The notes beneath the pieces are model-generated. The model made no database searches. It saw nothing but the letters and a program-made list of their open reading frames with translations, and had not been told where the DNA came from. The translations under genes were made by a program, and so were the position numbers. From Actinomycetes bacterium (GTDB lineage: Bacteria > Actinomycetota > Acidimicrobiia > Spongiisociales > JAHEDJ01), in assembly GCA_024641245.1 (NCBI GenBank), contig JAHEDK010000008.1:29885-93884 (forward strand): a DNA stretch of 64,000 nt, in the 5' to 3' direction. Positions within the stretch are counted from its first letter, which is position 1; every line of letters starts with the position of its first letter. This document shows positions 43,435 to 52,087 of this stretch, in pieces.

Positions 43435-45063
43435 ATGGTCAAGCTTCACGGTGGGCACATCATCGCCCGCGCACTCAAGAACGAGGGCGTCGACACGCTC
43501 TTCACTCTCACCGGTGGGCACATCGTCCCAATACTCGATGGGTGCCTGCAGGAGGGCATCCGAATCGTCGATCTGCGGCACGAGCAGGCGGTTGCCCATG
43601 CCGCCGAGGCGTACGGCAGGTTGACGGGAAAACTCGGCGTTGCCGCCGTCACAGCCGGCCCGGGTGTGACCGACGCGATGACCGGAATCGCCAACGCCCA
43701 CTTCGCCGATACTCCGATGCTCTTGTTGGGTGGGCGGCATCTGGTCCGTCAGGAACTCATGGGGGGCCTCCAGGAGATGGATCACCCCCGGATGTTTCAC
43801 TCGATCACAAAGTGGGCCGGAACTGCTTGGCAAACCGAACGGCTGGGCGACTACATCGCCACGGCCGCCCGGGCGGCCTTCTCCGGTCGTGGAGGCCCGG
43901 TGTTTCTGGACGTGCCGATGGACGTGCAGTTCGATGTTGTTGATGAAGATTCCATCATCTGGCCTCATCAATATCGGGCGAATCAGGTGCATGGGGCAGC
44001 TGCCCCGGTGGTCGATGACCTCGTTGGCGCCTTGACCGGAGCGGACCGTCCGATGATCTTTGCCGGATCCGGTTTTCGCGGGGCTGCGGATGAGCTCGCC
44101 ATCGTCGCAGAAGCGTTGGATGCCCCCACCTACCTGAATTCGCGCGCACGGGGGTCGCTTGCCAACGGTCACCGGCTGCTCGGCAACTACGCCCGGTCGG
44201 CAGCCTTTGCAGGCGCTGATACCGTCCTGGCGCTGGGTGTCGATTGGGACTTCCGGACGGGCTACGGCCGAAAAATCGCCCCGGATGCCACGGTGATCCA
44301 GATCGACGCCGACTCGACCAAGATCGGATGGAACCGGCCTGCTCACCTTGGCGTCGTGGCCGATCCGGCTGAAGTCGTTCGTCAGCTTGCGGCTCGTTCA
44401 GCTCATTTCACGGTCTCCGACGGGCGAACCTGGACGGGGGAGATTCTGGCCATGGAGGCGGCCGGGAGGACTTCTGCAGAGAGCGAAGCGGCGGTGGATA
44501 GCTCACCCGTGCAACCGCAGCGATTTGCCAGAGATGTTGCGGCCTTCTTCGGTCCGGACGCCATCGTTGCCGTGGATGGGGGCGACATCGTATCGACTAC
44601 CGCCCGCTGGCTTCAGATTTCGCAGCAAGGTCATGTGCTCGATCCCGGGCCCTTCGGGACGCTCGGCACCGGCGCTCCGTTCGCCATCGCCGCCAAGGTG
44701 GCGTTTCCGGACAAGCTGGTCGGCATCGTCTACGGCGACGGGGCGTTCGCTTTCAACGGGATGGAGTACGACTCGATGGTGCGCCTCGGACTGCCCGTCG
44801 TCGGCGTGGTCGGAAACGACGGTGTCTGGAACAACATCAAGACGTTCCATCGCTCTTTCTATCCAGATCGACTGGTGGCCACCGACCTGGGGATTCGTCC
44901 ATACCACGCGATGGTCGAGGGGTTGGGCGGCTACGGCGAGTTCGTCGATGATCCAGCCCAGATCGTGCCGGCCCTCGAGCGAGCGGTTGCGAGCGGCAAA
45001 CCGGCGCTCGTCAACGTCCACATTGCCGAGACGATGCGGATGAGCTCAAACTACTCGCAGTAG
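43435..45063 (+). CDS. Thiamine-diphosphate enzyme (acetolactate synthase / oxalyl-CoA decarboxylase-like)
   Basis: 542 aa with the three-domain fold. The catalytic Glu is E50 (RIVDLRHEQAVAHAAEAYGR). The ThDP/Mg motif runs from G434-D-G436 (YGDGAFAFNGME) to N466-N467. The middle Rossmann-like domain has RPMIFAGSGFRGAADEL. General similarity is to acetolactate synthase large subunit, oxalyl-CoA decarboxylase and 2-hydroxyacyl-CoA lyase; no regulatory small subunit is adjacent, which argues against a biosynthetic acetolactate synthase. The reaction is therefore open. Confidence 0.85.
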   Translation: MVKLHGGHIIARALKNEGVDTLFTLTGGHIVPILDGCLQEGIRIVDLRHEQAVAHAAEAYGRLTGKLGVAAVTAGPGVTDAMTGIANAHFADTPMLLLGGRHLVRQELMGGLQEMDHPRMFHSITKWAGTAWQTERLGDYIATAARAAFSGRGGPVFLDVPMDVQFDVVDEDSIIWPHQYRANQVHGAAAPVVDDLVGALTGADRPMIFAGSGFRGAADELAIVAEALDAPTYLNSRARGSLANGHRLLGNYARSAAFAGADTVLALGVDWDFRTGYGRKIAPDATVIQIDADSTKIGWNRPAHLGVVADPAEVVRQLAARSAHFTVSDGRTWTGEILAMEAAGRTSAESEAAVDSSPVQPQRFARDVAAFFGPDAIVAVDGGDIVSTTARWLQISQQGHVLDPGPFGTLGTGAPFAIAAKVAFPDKLVGIVYGDGAFAFNGMEYDSMVRLGLPVVGVVGNDGVWNNIKTFHRSFYPDRLVATDLGIRPYHAMVEGLGGYGEFVDDPAQIVPALERAVASGKPALVNVHIAETMRMSSNYSQ

Positions 45064-45111
45064 TGCGGTTGTTTGGGCCTTCCCGCCGTCGTACATCGTG
45101 GGACGCGGTTC

Positions 45112-45138
45112 GAGGTGCTGGGTTTTGGGTCTAGGTGG
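45112..45138 (+). repeat. GGGTTCTGGGT-type degenerate repeat, copy 3
   Basis: GAGGTGCTGGGTTTTGGGTC and TAGGTGG in the 67-bp spacer between convergent genes; its end runs into the stop codon of the kinase gene. Confidence 0.45.
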
Positions 45139-46747
45139 CCCGGTCATGTAGCTCGACGTCCGTTTTGTCCACCTCTTCAGACGTGACGACTGCGCCTGCC
45201 ACTCTTCCGTCTCCGTTGAAGAAGGGCGCGCAATAGGTGCGGGTGAACGCGATCCGTCCGTCGAGGCGGCTGATACGCAGGAAGAACGGGCCGGTGCCTC
45301 GTCCGGAGCGGATGGCGGCGACGACCGGAGCGTTCTCAAGAGTCAGCGGGGTGCCGTCGGCGAACGAAACCTCGAAGAGATCCTGTGTTTCCTGGAGGCC
45401 CGTCGGTCGGTTGCCGTCCTCAGCGATTGCCAGCAGGTCGCGTTCGCGCTGGTTCCAGTAGACGAGGTTCGGGGGATCACCTACGAACACCGAGATCGCG
45501 ATGGGGAGGGCCTCCATCACCGACTCCCTGACCGACCTTTCGAACGCGACTTCATGGGCGAGATTCGAACGATCGACGGCAATTGCTGCGATCGTTCCCA
45601 GGGCTGCGGCAACTTCACTCCCGGTGTTGGGCATGAGGTGCCCGTCGGCCCACCCGAGCGCAAGGACTGCCGCTACGACCCCGTCGAGCACGACCGGGAC
45701 GACCAGTGCAGATTCGGCACCGAGGACACCAGCCCACAGGCCGAAACCGCTTGCGGCAAGAGATTCGATCTGCAGCGGCTGCTGCCCGGATATGACACGG
45801 TCGAGCAACTCATCCGCAGAGGGGATCAGTACCCCTTCCAGGGAAGCGAAATCACCCAGACCCCGGAATCGTCCATGTCCGTCGGGCACCATCAGAACTG
45901 TGCTCGTGGCGCCGAGGATTTTTGCGTAGATGCCTTGCAGACCGGCAACGGACTGGTCGAGGGACGATTCGGCGAGGGCGGCTGCTATGTCGACGAGGAG
46001 TCTGGCGCGCGGCGTGGTGGCGACCGACAGTTCGGGTCGACGTTCTGCCGAAGTAGCGCTCCCAACCCGGACGGTCGGGAGGGTCAGGGTGAAAGTAGCG
46101 CCGCCACGGCGGGCATCGTTCAGAACCAGATCACCCTGCATAGACCTCGCTAGATCCCGGCTCAAGGAGAGACCAAGGCCGAGTCCTTTGCTCGAATGAA
46201 TGCGGGCGTCGAAGATGTCGGCGGCCATCGCAACCGGAACCCCGGGCCCCTCATCGCTCACCGAGATCGACGTCACTGCCTCGTCGGATGCCACCACTAT
46301 CTCGACCGCTCCGTGTGGTGCGTAACGGTGCACGTTCTGGATGAGGTTGGTGATGATCTGGAGCACGAGCGCCGGGTCTGCAACGGCCCCGACACCAACC
46401 GCGACTGCGATGTGCGTTCGCCGATGCACGTCTTCCTGCCGTTCCAGGGCTCGCGTGATGATGGGTCGAAGATCGATGGCATCCGTGGACGGTACGAGCG
46501 TCGCCCGCTGCAGCCGTGCATACGAAAGGAGGTTGTCGATCAGATGCTGCATCTGATCAGCCTCGCGACGGGCAAGCGTCAGTAGCTCTGCTCCTTCGCG
46601 GTCGTCTAGCGGCAAAGCTGGATCGAGAACGACGTCGAGCATGCCGATGACCGAGGTGAGAGGTGTGCGCAACTCGTGGGAGACGCGCGAGATCAACTCG
46701 ACGTCGCGGGCGGTCGTTTCGGATTCGGTTGTTGCAGGTTCGGTCAT
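45131..46747 (-). CDS. Histidine kinase with N-terminal catalytic core and C-terminal GAF-PAS
   Basis: 538 aa, soluble. HisKA is at the very start ([16 protein letters not shown]24), followed by HATPase_c to about residue 225 (NLIQNVHRYAP, DEGPGVP, GLGLGLSLSRD). A GAF-like domain (about 245-400) and a PAS-like domain (about 415-530, with LVYWNQRERDLLAIAEDG) come after it. Sensors normally precede the core, so the order is inverted. It lies 46 bp downstream of uppP on the same strand. Its response partner is not visible. Confidence 0.8.
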   Translation of the reverse strand: MTEPATTESETTARDVELISRVSHELRTPLTSVIGMLDVVLDPALPLDDREGAELLTLARREADQMQHLIDNLLSYARLQRATLVPSTDAIDLRPIITRALERQEDVHRRTHIAVAVGVGAVADPALVLQIITNLIQNVHRYAPHGAVEIVVASDEAVTSISVSDEGPGVPVAMAADIFDARIHSSKGLGLGLSLSRDLARSMQGDLVLNDARRGGATFTLTLPTVRVGSATSAERRPELSVATTPRARLLVDIAAALAESSLDQSVAGLQGIYAKILGATSTVLMVPDGHGRFRGLGDFASLEGVLIPSADELLDRVISGQQPLQIESLAASGFGLWAGVLGAESALVVPVVLDGVVAAVLALGWADGHLMPNTGSEVAAALGTIAAIAVDRSNLAHEVAFERSVRESVMEALPIAISVFVGDPPNLVYWNQRERDLLAIAEDGNRPTGLQETQDLFEVSFADGTPLTLENAPVVAAIRSGRGTGPFFLRISRLDGRIAFTRTYCAPFFNGDGRVAGAVVTSEEVDKTDVELHDRAT

Positions 46748-46793
46748 GGGGATCCCTGACCTATGTCGGCACTCGTTGGGCTGTACTTGAGGT

Positions 46794-47558
46794 TCACAGC
46801 GCGATCAGCGCGACGATCCCGACGGCGAAACAGTAGATCGCGAAGGGACGGAGACCGAAACGGGTCAGCAAGCGCAGAAGCAGGGCAATCGCCAAATAGC
46901 CGGACACGGCTGCCACGATCATCCCGACCCACACTTCGGCCCCGATCCCGCCGTTGCCCGCCAGTTCGAGACCTTGCTGAGTCCCTGCGCCGGCGATGGC
47001 AGGTACCGCCAGCAGGAATGAGAACCGAGCAGCCTCGGTGCGGGCGAGACCGCGAGTGAGGCCGGCGGCGATCGTCATCCCCGACCGGGAAATGCCCGGG
47101 ATCAGCGCTATGGCTTGCGCAACCCCGATCAGGAAGCCGTCGCGCAATGGGAGTCGTTCGAGCGAAAGCCGGCCGCTCATGAACAAACCAGCGAAAAGTA
47201 GGACTGCGCCGGTGACGAGCAGGGCCAGCGCCACGGCGGTGGGACTCTCCTGCAAGGAGCCGATTTGGTCCTGGACGAACACGCCGATCACCGCAGGAAT
47301 GGTTCCGAGCGCGAGCAACCCCAGCACTCGTCGGGCATTCGGATCGCGTTTGAATCGCGTGAGCTTGAGGAGGTCTCGACGGTAGTAGGCGATGACGGCG
47401 GCCAGCGTTCCCAGGTGCAACACTGCTGAGGTTGCCAGATCCGGCGGATCGATACCGGCGAACGCAGGCACGAGTACCAGGTGGCCGCTCGATGAGATGG
47501 GGAGGAACTCGGTCAGGCCCTGAACGAGGCCCCATATGACTGCTTGGAACACGGGCAC
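46794..47558 (-). CDS. uppP: Undecaprenyl-diphosphatase (BacA/UppP)
   Basis: 254-aa integral membrane protein. GLVQGLTEFLPISSSGHLVL near the N terminus and PGISRSGMTIAAGLTRGL in the middle are the two signature motifs, carrying the catalytic Glu, Ser and Arg. It removes a phosphate from undecaprenyl diphosphate, recycling the carrier lipid for peptidoglycan, and confers bacitracin tolerance. The start is GTG 47558. It sits between the SAF-domain gene and the inverted-order kinase. Confidence 0.93.
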   Translation of the reverse strand: MPVFQAVIWGLVQGLTEFLPISSSGHLVLVPAFAGIDPPDLATSAVLHLGTLAAVIAYYRRDLLKLTRFKRDPNARRVLGLLALGTIPAVIGVFVQDQIGSLQESPTAVALALLVTGAVLLFAGLFMSGRLSLERLPLRDGFLIGVAQAIALIPGISRSGMTIAAGLTRGLARTEAARFSFLLAVPAIAGAGTQQGLELAGNGGIGAEVWVGMIVAAVSGYLAIALLLRLLTRFGLRPFAIYCFAVGIVALIAL

Positions 47559-47588
47559 GGAGCCTAGCCTCCGTCGTGGGGTTGCCGA

Positions 47589-48116
47589 TCACCACTCGAC
47601 CACGAGGACGCTCACCGCCGCGCGGGCCAGCGCGGTCGCCACTGTGGCGGCCCGATCCGAGGGAACTGCGACCAGCGCCGTGTTCTCAGACCATCCACCA
47701 GGAACCTCCGATGATACGACGCCGAGAACCACCGCTGGGACGGGTGTGCCGGCATCGGCCTCGATTGCCAGACGCAGTTCCGTACCGGGGATCACACCCG
47801 AAGGAGCCTCCATTTCGAGGGCCCACCACCCGTCTGGGACCGCGCTTCGGTCGGTTATTAGGGCCTGCGTGACGGGATCTCCGGCAGGGATGGAATTCAG
47901 AGTGAACCCAACAAGATTCACTTCCGGAAGAAGCCCGGTTGGTACCGCCCTGTACTCGACCATTTCCGGCCTTATCGCCGCCCCAGCCGCGATGTCCGTA
48001 GCGGCGAACGGGCGGAGCTCGGTGGGATCACCACGGAGGTCCATGCACAGGGCGCCCGTCACGACCAGCACGGCCGCTGTCCAGCGGGAATAGGGAGGGC
48101 GGCGGAACCAGTACAC
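47589..48116 (-). CDS. SAF-domain membrane-anchored protein (CpaB-like)
   Basis: About 175 aa from GTG 48114-48116 (start uncertain). One membrane helix (TAAVLVVTGALCMDL) is followed by a SAF domain: RPFAATDIAAGAAIRPEMVEYR and LVGFTLNSIPAGDPVTQALI. Related SAF proteins act in Flp pilus assembly (CpaB), but no pilus genes are nearby. The longer frame upstream of 48116 passes through a degenerate repeat and looks non-coding. In Actinobacteria a SAF protein next to FmdB and galU-moe genes is a conserved arrangement as I recall it. Confidence 0.7.
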   Translation of the reverse strand: MYWFRRPPYSRWTAAVLVVTGALCMDLRGDPTELRPFAATDIAAGAAIRPEMVEYRAVPTGLLPEVNLVGFTLNSIPAGDPVTQALITDRSAVPDGWWALEMEAPSGVIPGTELRLAIEADAGTPVPAVVLGVVSSEVPGGWSENTALVAVPSDRAATVATALARAAVSVLVVEW

Positions 48117-48166
48117 GAACGACCGTACCGCGACGGCCCGGCGATTGGAAGGGGGATGAGTTTTCC

Positions 48167-48213
48167 GGGTTCTGGGTTCCGGGGCGGGTTCTGGGTTATA
48201 GGTTTTGGGTTCT
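48167..48213 (+). repeat. GGGTTCTGGGT-type degenerate repeat, copy 4
   Basis: The longest stretch of this theme: GGGTTCTGGGTTCC, a GGGGC break, then GGGTTCTGGGTTATAGGTTT and TGGGTTCT. It lies in the 236-bp spacer between the PPOX gene and the SAF gene. Confidence 0.6.
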
Positions 48214-48352
48214 GCCCCCCTCGCCCCTTCAGGGCACTCGCCCCACTGCGTGGGGAGAACGCGTTGTCCCTTTCGGATGGTTGTCGCCACCGTACGGGGG
48301 ATAACCCGTCTGTTGGTGCTGACGTGGCCTCAGGCCGGGATTGCGGACACAG

Positions 48353-48997
48353 TCAGCTGCCCGTCGGACTCCAGTTGCGGACGTGATCGGGAAGTGGGGT
48401 CTGGTCGACCGGTTCGAATGGACCGCGCTCGAGTCCCACCGGGATCAGGCCGGCCCAGTGCGGGAGGTTCATATCTTCATCGTCATCGATCGGCGGTCCG
48501 GTGCGCTGTTTGGCCGACCCTTCCTCGATATCGATCGCCACGACCGCGGTTGCTCTGGACTCCTTCTCGTTCGGCCGCCGGGCTCCGTCCCATCTTCCGG
48601 CCACGAGGTGCTCGACGATCGCACGGAAAGCGGCGGCCTTTTCGTCGGCGTCGGTCACTGCTCGCGCCGTTCCGAATACGACGGCAGACCGATAGTTCAT
48701 CGAGTGGTGGAAATGGGACTTCGCCAGCACGATCGCGTCGACGAGAGTTGCGGTCACAGACACCTGGCTACCGGCGGCGAGAGTGCGGAGCATCCGGCTG
48801 GCTGGGGAACCGTGGAGGTAGAGGGTCTCGCCGATCCTTGCATGGATGGTCGGGATGACTACGGGGCGGCCCTCTTCGTCAAGGAAGCCGACGTGGCAGA
48901 TGAGTGCCTCGTCGAGGATTGAATTGATTACGGCCGGATCGTAGGAACCCCGATCAGGCAGCCGGCGAATCTCGCTGCGGGCGGATGACGCCGTCAT
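48353..48997 (-). CDS. Pyridoxamine 5'-phosphate oxidase-family flavoprotein
   Basis: 214 aa from ATG 48995-48997, where GGAGG lies 8 nt upstream; the longer frame is not favoured. Split-barrel FMN-binding fold: ICHVGFLDEEGRPVVIPTIH, LYLHGSPASRMLRTLA, and FHHSMNYRSAVVFGTARAV. Members of this NimA/PPOX group reduce nitroimidazoles or coenzyme F420-type substrates, or bind heme. The substrate is not predictable. It lies between FmdB and the SAF gene, splitting the usual pair. Confidence 0.82.
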   Translation of the reverse strand: MTASSARSEIRRLPDRGSYDPAVINSILDEALICHVGFLDEEGRPVVIPTIHARIGETLYLHGSPASRMLRTLAAGSQVSVTATLVDAIVLAKSHFHHSMNYRSAVVFGTARAVTDADEKAAAFRAIVEHLVAGRWDGARRPNEKESRATAVVAIDIEEGSAKQRTGPPIDDDEDMNLPHWAGLIPVGLERGPFEPVDQTPLPDHVRNWSPTGS

Positions 48998-49043
48998 GGT
49001 CTGGGCCTCCAAACGACGTGAACTGCCGAAGAACAAACGTGCA

Positions 49044-49355
49044 TCAGTCGTCGCTGCTGTTGCTTTGGCTGCTGCTGCTGGAGCTGCTGCTCTTGTCTTT
49101 CGCGGAGGAACTACTGCTGCCCCCGCCGGAACTCGGGCTGGCGCTCGTCGCGCTCCTTTTGCTGCTGCTGCTCTTCGAGGATCGGGAGTCGGTGACGTAG
49201 AAACCTGATCCTTTGAAGATCAGGCCGGCCGGATGAAACACCTTCTGCAGGTCGCCCCCACACGTCTTGTGCTTCTTGAGCGGTTTGTCAGAGAACGACT
49301 GCATGACTTCCAGTCGCTCACCGCAATTCTTGCACGCATATTCGTAGGTTGGCAT
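49044..49355 (-). CDS. FmdB-family zinc-ribbon protein
   Basis: 103 aa from ATG 49353-49355. MPTYEYACKNCGERLEVMQS holds the first CxxC, and HKTCGG supplies a third cysteine where the standard ribbon has CxxC, so one ligand is lost or replaced by His. GLIFKGSGFYVTDSRS is the conserved FmdB end of the domain. The remaining 45 residues are almost all Ser with Lys, Asp and Gly. FmdB proteins are putative regulators; their biochemical role is not settled. Confidence 0.85.
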   Translation of the reverse strand: MPTYEYACKNCGERLEVMQSFSDKPLKKHKTCGGDLQKVFHPAGLIFKGSGFYVTDSRSSKSSSSKRSATSASPSSGGGSSSSSAKDKSSSSSSSSQSNSSDD

Positions 49356-49455
49356 GTCGGTCCTCGAGGGGAGAGTGGGCACGGCATGATATCAACTGGT
49401 CGAGCGCATGAGTCACGCGAGTCGGTCGGCTGCCCGCCCTCCTAGACTTCCCTCG

Positions 49456-50040
49456 ATGAATATTCCCGTCGTCCTGGCCCTGCTGGCCGCCTATGCCATC
49501 GGAAGCCTCGACTTTGCCGTTGTGGTTGCGCGGGCGCGTGGAGTCGACATCTACGAAGTGGGGAGCGGCAATCCGGGTACGTCGAACGTACTTCGAACCA
49601 TGGGCAAGGGTGCGGCAGCCATGACGATGCTGGGTGATGTCCTCAAGGGAGTCATCGCCGCCGCCCTCGGGTTCACGGCGGCCGGTGCTTGGGGTGCGGC
49701 GGCGGCCGGCTTCTTCGCGGTCGTCGGACACTGTTTCCCGTTGTTCCATCGGTTCAAGGGAGGCAAGGGAGTTGCTACCGCAGCCGGGATGCTGTTGTGG
49801 ATCGTCCCTCGTTCTGCTCTCGCGCTTATTGCCGTGTGGGCCGTCCTCGTTGCGGTGACCAGGGTGGCTTCGATCGGGTCACTCGCCGCATTGGTTCTGG
49901 CGGTCCCCTTCGCCTGGTACGACGGAGCCGAGCTGCCTTCGCTCCTCTGGATGCTGGCGGCGGTCGCGCTGGTTGCCTATCGGCACAAAGGAAACATCGG
50001 CCGCCTGTTCGGGTCCGGTGAGCGAAAGGTGATGTCATGA
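49456..50040 (+). CDS. plsY: Acyl-phosphate:glycerol-3-phosphate acyltransferase
   Basis: 194 aa with about five membrane helices. SLDFAVVVARARGVDIYEVGSGNPGTSNVLRTMG contains the conserved GSGNxGxTN-type acyl-acceptor loop (with S in place of the usual T), and HCFPLFHRFKGGKGVATAAG the FKGGKG phosphate loop. It makes lysophosphatidate, the first step of phospholipid synthesis. ATG 49456-49458 was chosen; the longer frame has a non-family extension. Its stop overlaps the galU ATG by 4 nt. Confidence 0.88.
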   Translation: MNIPVVLALLAAYAIGSLDFAVVVARARGVDIYEVGSGNPGTSNVLRTMGKGAAAMTMLGDVLKGVIAAALGFTAAGAWGAAAAGFFAVVGHCFPLFHRFKGGKGVATAAGMLLWIVPRSALALIAVWAVLVAVTRVASIGSLAALVLAVPFAWYDGAELPSLLWMLAAVALVAYRHKGNIGRLFGSGERKVMS

Positions 50041-50855
50041 AGCACGTCGACGTTGCGGTTGTGCCGGCCGCCGGACTGGGCACGCGGATGCGCCCCGCTA
50101 CCAGGGCGATACCCAAGGCCCTGTTGCCGGTTGTCGACCGTCCGGCCGTCCAGCACGTGGCTGAAGAGGCGGTCCGGGCCGGCGTAAGTGAGGTGGTGTT
50201 CGTGGTCGATCTCGGTGTGGGATCGCTGATCCGGCAACACTTCACGAACGGGGAGCCTCTGGAGGGTCTCGAGGATCTAGAGATTCGCATCGCCGTGCAA
50301 GAGGAACCCCACGGACTCGGCCATGCGGTCCTGACCGCCCGCGAAGTAATCGGTGATCGCCCGTTCTTCTGTCTGCTGGCCGACAACATCGTCCGGCCGG
50401 GTGCCGACGTTCTGCCCGCCCTGGTGGCAGCCTCCGATGGTGGTTCCGTGGTGTCGTTGCGCGAGGTGGGCCCCCACATGTTGGATCGATACGGTGTTGC
50501 CGTGCCGGGCGACCGGCGTGGAGCAGAACTCGAGGTGATCGGTGCCGTCGAGAAACCCGGCATAGAGCACGCTCCGTCAAACCTGGGCCTAGTCGGCCGG
50601 TATCTGTTCACGTCCGACATCCTCGACGCGCTTGCCGGGCTCGAACCGGGACACGGTGGCGAGATCCAACTGACCGACGCGATCGACTCGGTTGCCAGGC
50701 AAGGGAAATGCCGGGGTGTGGTGGGAGAGCACGACCTGTTGGACATCGGAATACCCCTCGGCCTTCTCGAGGCTGCGGTTGTCCTCGGCTTGGCGCGACC
50801 CGAGTTCCGGGATGACTTCATCACCTTCCTGCGGTCGCTCGAGGGGTTGCGTTGA
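50037..50855 (+). CDS. galU: UTP-glucose-1-phosphate uridylyltransferase-like nucleotidyltransferase
   Basis: 272 aa. The N-terminal nucleotide-binding loop VVPAAGLGTRMRPATRAIPKALLPVVD is canonical, followed by FVVDLGVGSLI, EEPHGLGHAVL, and IGAVEKP. It makes UDP-glucose from UTP and glucose-1-phosphate for envelope polysaccharides and lipids. It shares a 4-nt overlap with plsY before it and moeA after it, so lipid, sugar-nucleotide and molybdenum-cofactor genes are one operon, as in other Actinobacteria. Confidence 0.88.
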   Translation: MKHVDVAVVPAAGLGTRMRPATRAIPKALLPVVDRPAVQHVAEEAVRAGVSEVVFVVDLGVGSLIRQHFTNGEPLEGLEDLEIRIAVQEEPHGLGHAVLTAREVIGDRPFFCLLADNIVRPGADVLPALVAASDGGSVVSLREVGPHMLDRYGVAVPGDRRGAELEVIGAVEKPGIEHAPSNLGLVGRYLFTSDILDALAGLEPGHGGEIQLTDAIDSVARQGKCRGVVGEHDLLDIGIPLGLLEAAVVLGLARPEFRDDFITFLRSLEGLR

Positions 50856-52087
50856 AGCTGCTGGCCGATGCGCAACGCCACGTGCTGAGCACCGTCAGGC
50901 TCCTCGAAACGATACGGGTCCCGATCGCTGAAGCGAACGGCCTGGTGCTCGCCGACGACGTGCCGGCTCCTCACGATGTCCCACCCTTTGCCAACTCGGC
51001 AATGGACGGATATGCGGTACTGGCAGAGGAGACTGAGCAGGCCCCGGTCACCCTGAACGTGATTGAGGACGTCGCCGCCGGACATGTCGCCCAGCGGACG
51101 GTCGTACCAGGGACGGCCATCAAAATCATGACGGGTGCGCCGATGCCACTAGGGGCGGATGCGGTAGTGCGGGTTGAGGACACCCATCAGGATGGTGCGG
51201 CGGTTCACATCAATCACGGTGTGGGGCAGAGCGAGAATGTACGAGTCGCCGGCGGCGACCTTCTCGCCGGGTCGATCGTCTTCGAGGCGGGAACCAGGTT
51301 GACGCCGCACCATCTCGGCGTGTTGACGTCGATCGGTGTTGGGAACCCGTTGGTTCGCCGAAGGCCCTTGGTCGGGGTGCTCTCAACTGGTGATGAAGTC
51401 CTGTCGCCCGAGGCAACGCTGGAGCCCGGCAAGATCCACGATTCCAACCGTCCTCAGCTATTGGCGCTTCTCGATGAACTCGGGGTCGACTCAGTCGACC
51501 TCGGTATCGTCGGTGACGATGCCGCGGTCCTCCGTTCCGCCCTCCAACGCGGCGCGGCCGGAGCGGACGTGCTCTTCACATCGGGCGGCGTGTCGATGGG
51601 GGAGTACGACGTGGTCAAAGCGGTCCTGTCCGAGACCGGTGACGTCGCGTTGTGGCGGGTGGCGATCCAGCCTGCCAAACCGTTCGCCTTTGGTCATGTC
51701 GCCGGAACGCCGCTCTTCGGTTTGCCGGGCAATCCGGTTTCGGTGGTCGTCGGCTTTGAGCAGTTCGCGCGTCCCGCTCTCCTCAAGATGATGGGAGCTC
51801 GGAAGTTGTTTCGTCCTCGTATCCCGGCGACCCTCGCCGTCGATGTCGACACCGATCCGGCCAAGACGGTTTTCTTGCGGATGGTGGCAGAACTCGAAGG
51901 AGACACGTGGATGGCGAGGCCGGCCGGCGGGCAATCATCGAATCAGCTCACCGCGCTGGCGCGGGCGAACGCCTTCGGAGTGGTTCCGGTGGGCACGGCC
52001 GGCCTGACTGCCGGGAGTCGGGTCGTTTTGGAGATGTTCCGCTGGCCCGAATCCCGTACCGAACAGGAGGTGCTGAATGGCGGATGA
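50852..52087 (+). CDS. moeA: Molybdopterin molybdenumtransferase MoeA
   Basis: 411 aa from TTG 50852-50854, with GAGGGG upstream. Conserved segments: PPFANSAMDGYAVLAEET, KIMTGAPMPLGADAVVRVED, the MoCF_biosynth domain FTSGGVSMGEYD, PLFGLPGNPVSVVVGF, and the C-terminal domain IV. It inserts molybdate into adenylylated molybdopterin. The gene overlaps galU before it and moaC after it by 11 bp. Confidence 0.92.
   Translation: MKLLADAQRHVLSTVRLLETIRVPIAEANGLVLADDVPAPHDVPPFANSAMDGYAVLAEETEQAPVTLNVIEDVAAGHVAQRTVVPGTAIKIMTGAPMPLGADAVVRVEDTHQDGAAVHINHGVGQSENVRVAGGDLLAGSIVFEAGTRLTPHHLGVLTSIGVGNPLVRRRPLVGVLSTGDEVLSPEATLEPGKIHDSNRPQLLALLDELGVDSVDLGIVGDDAAVLRSALQRGAAGADVLFTSGGVSMGEYDVVKAVLSETGDVALWRVAIQPAKPFAFGHVAGTPLFGLPGNPVSVVVGFEQFARPALLKMMGARKLFRPRIPATLAVDVDTDPAKTVFLRMVAELEGDTWMARPAGGQSSNQLTALARANAFGVVPVGTAGLTAGSRVVLEMFRWPESRTEQEVLNGG

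Noticed and set aside
48117..48290. N-terminal extension of the SAF-domain protein
   Set aside because: It runs through the GGGTTCTGGGT-type repeat and has low-complexity Pro/Glu/Arg content.
49826..51085. 419-codon minus-strand ORF across plsY, galU and moeA
   Set aside because: It spans three well-supported plus-strand genes and has low-complexity composition.
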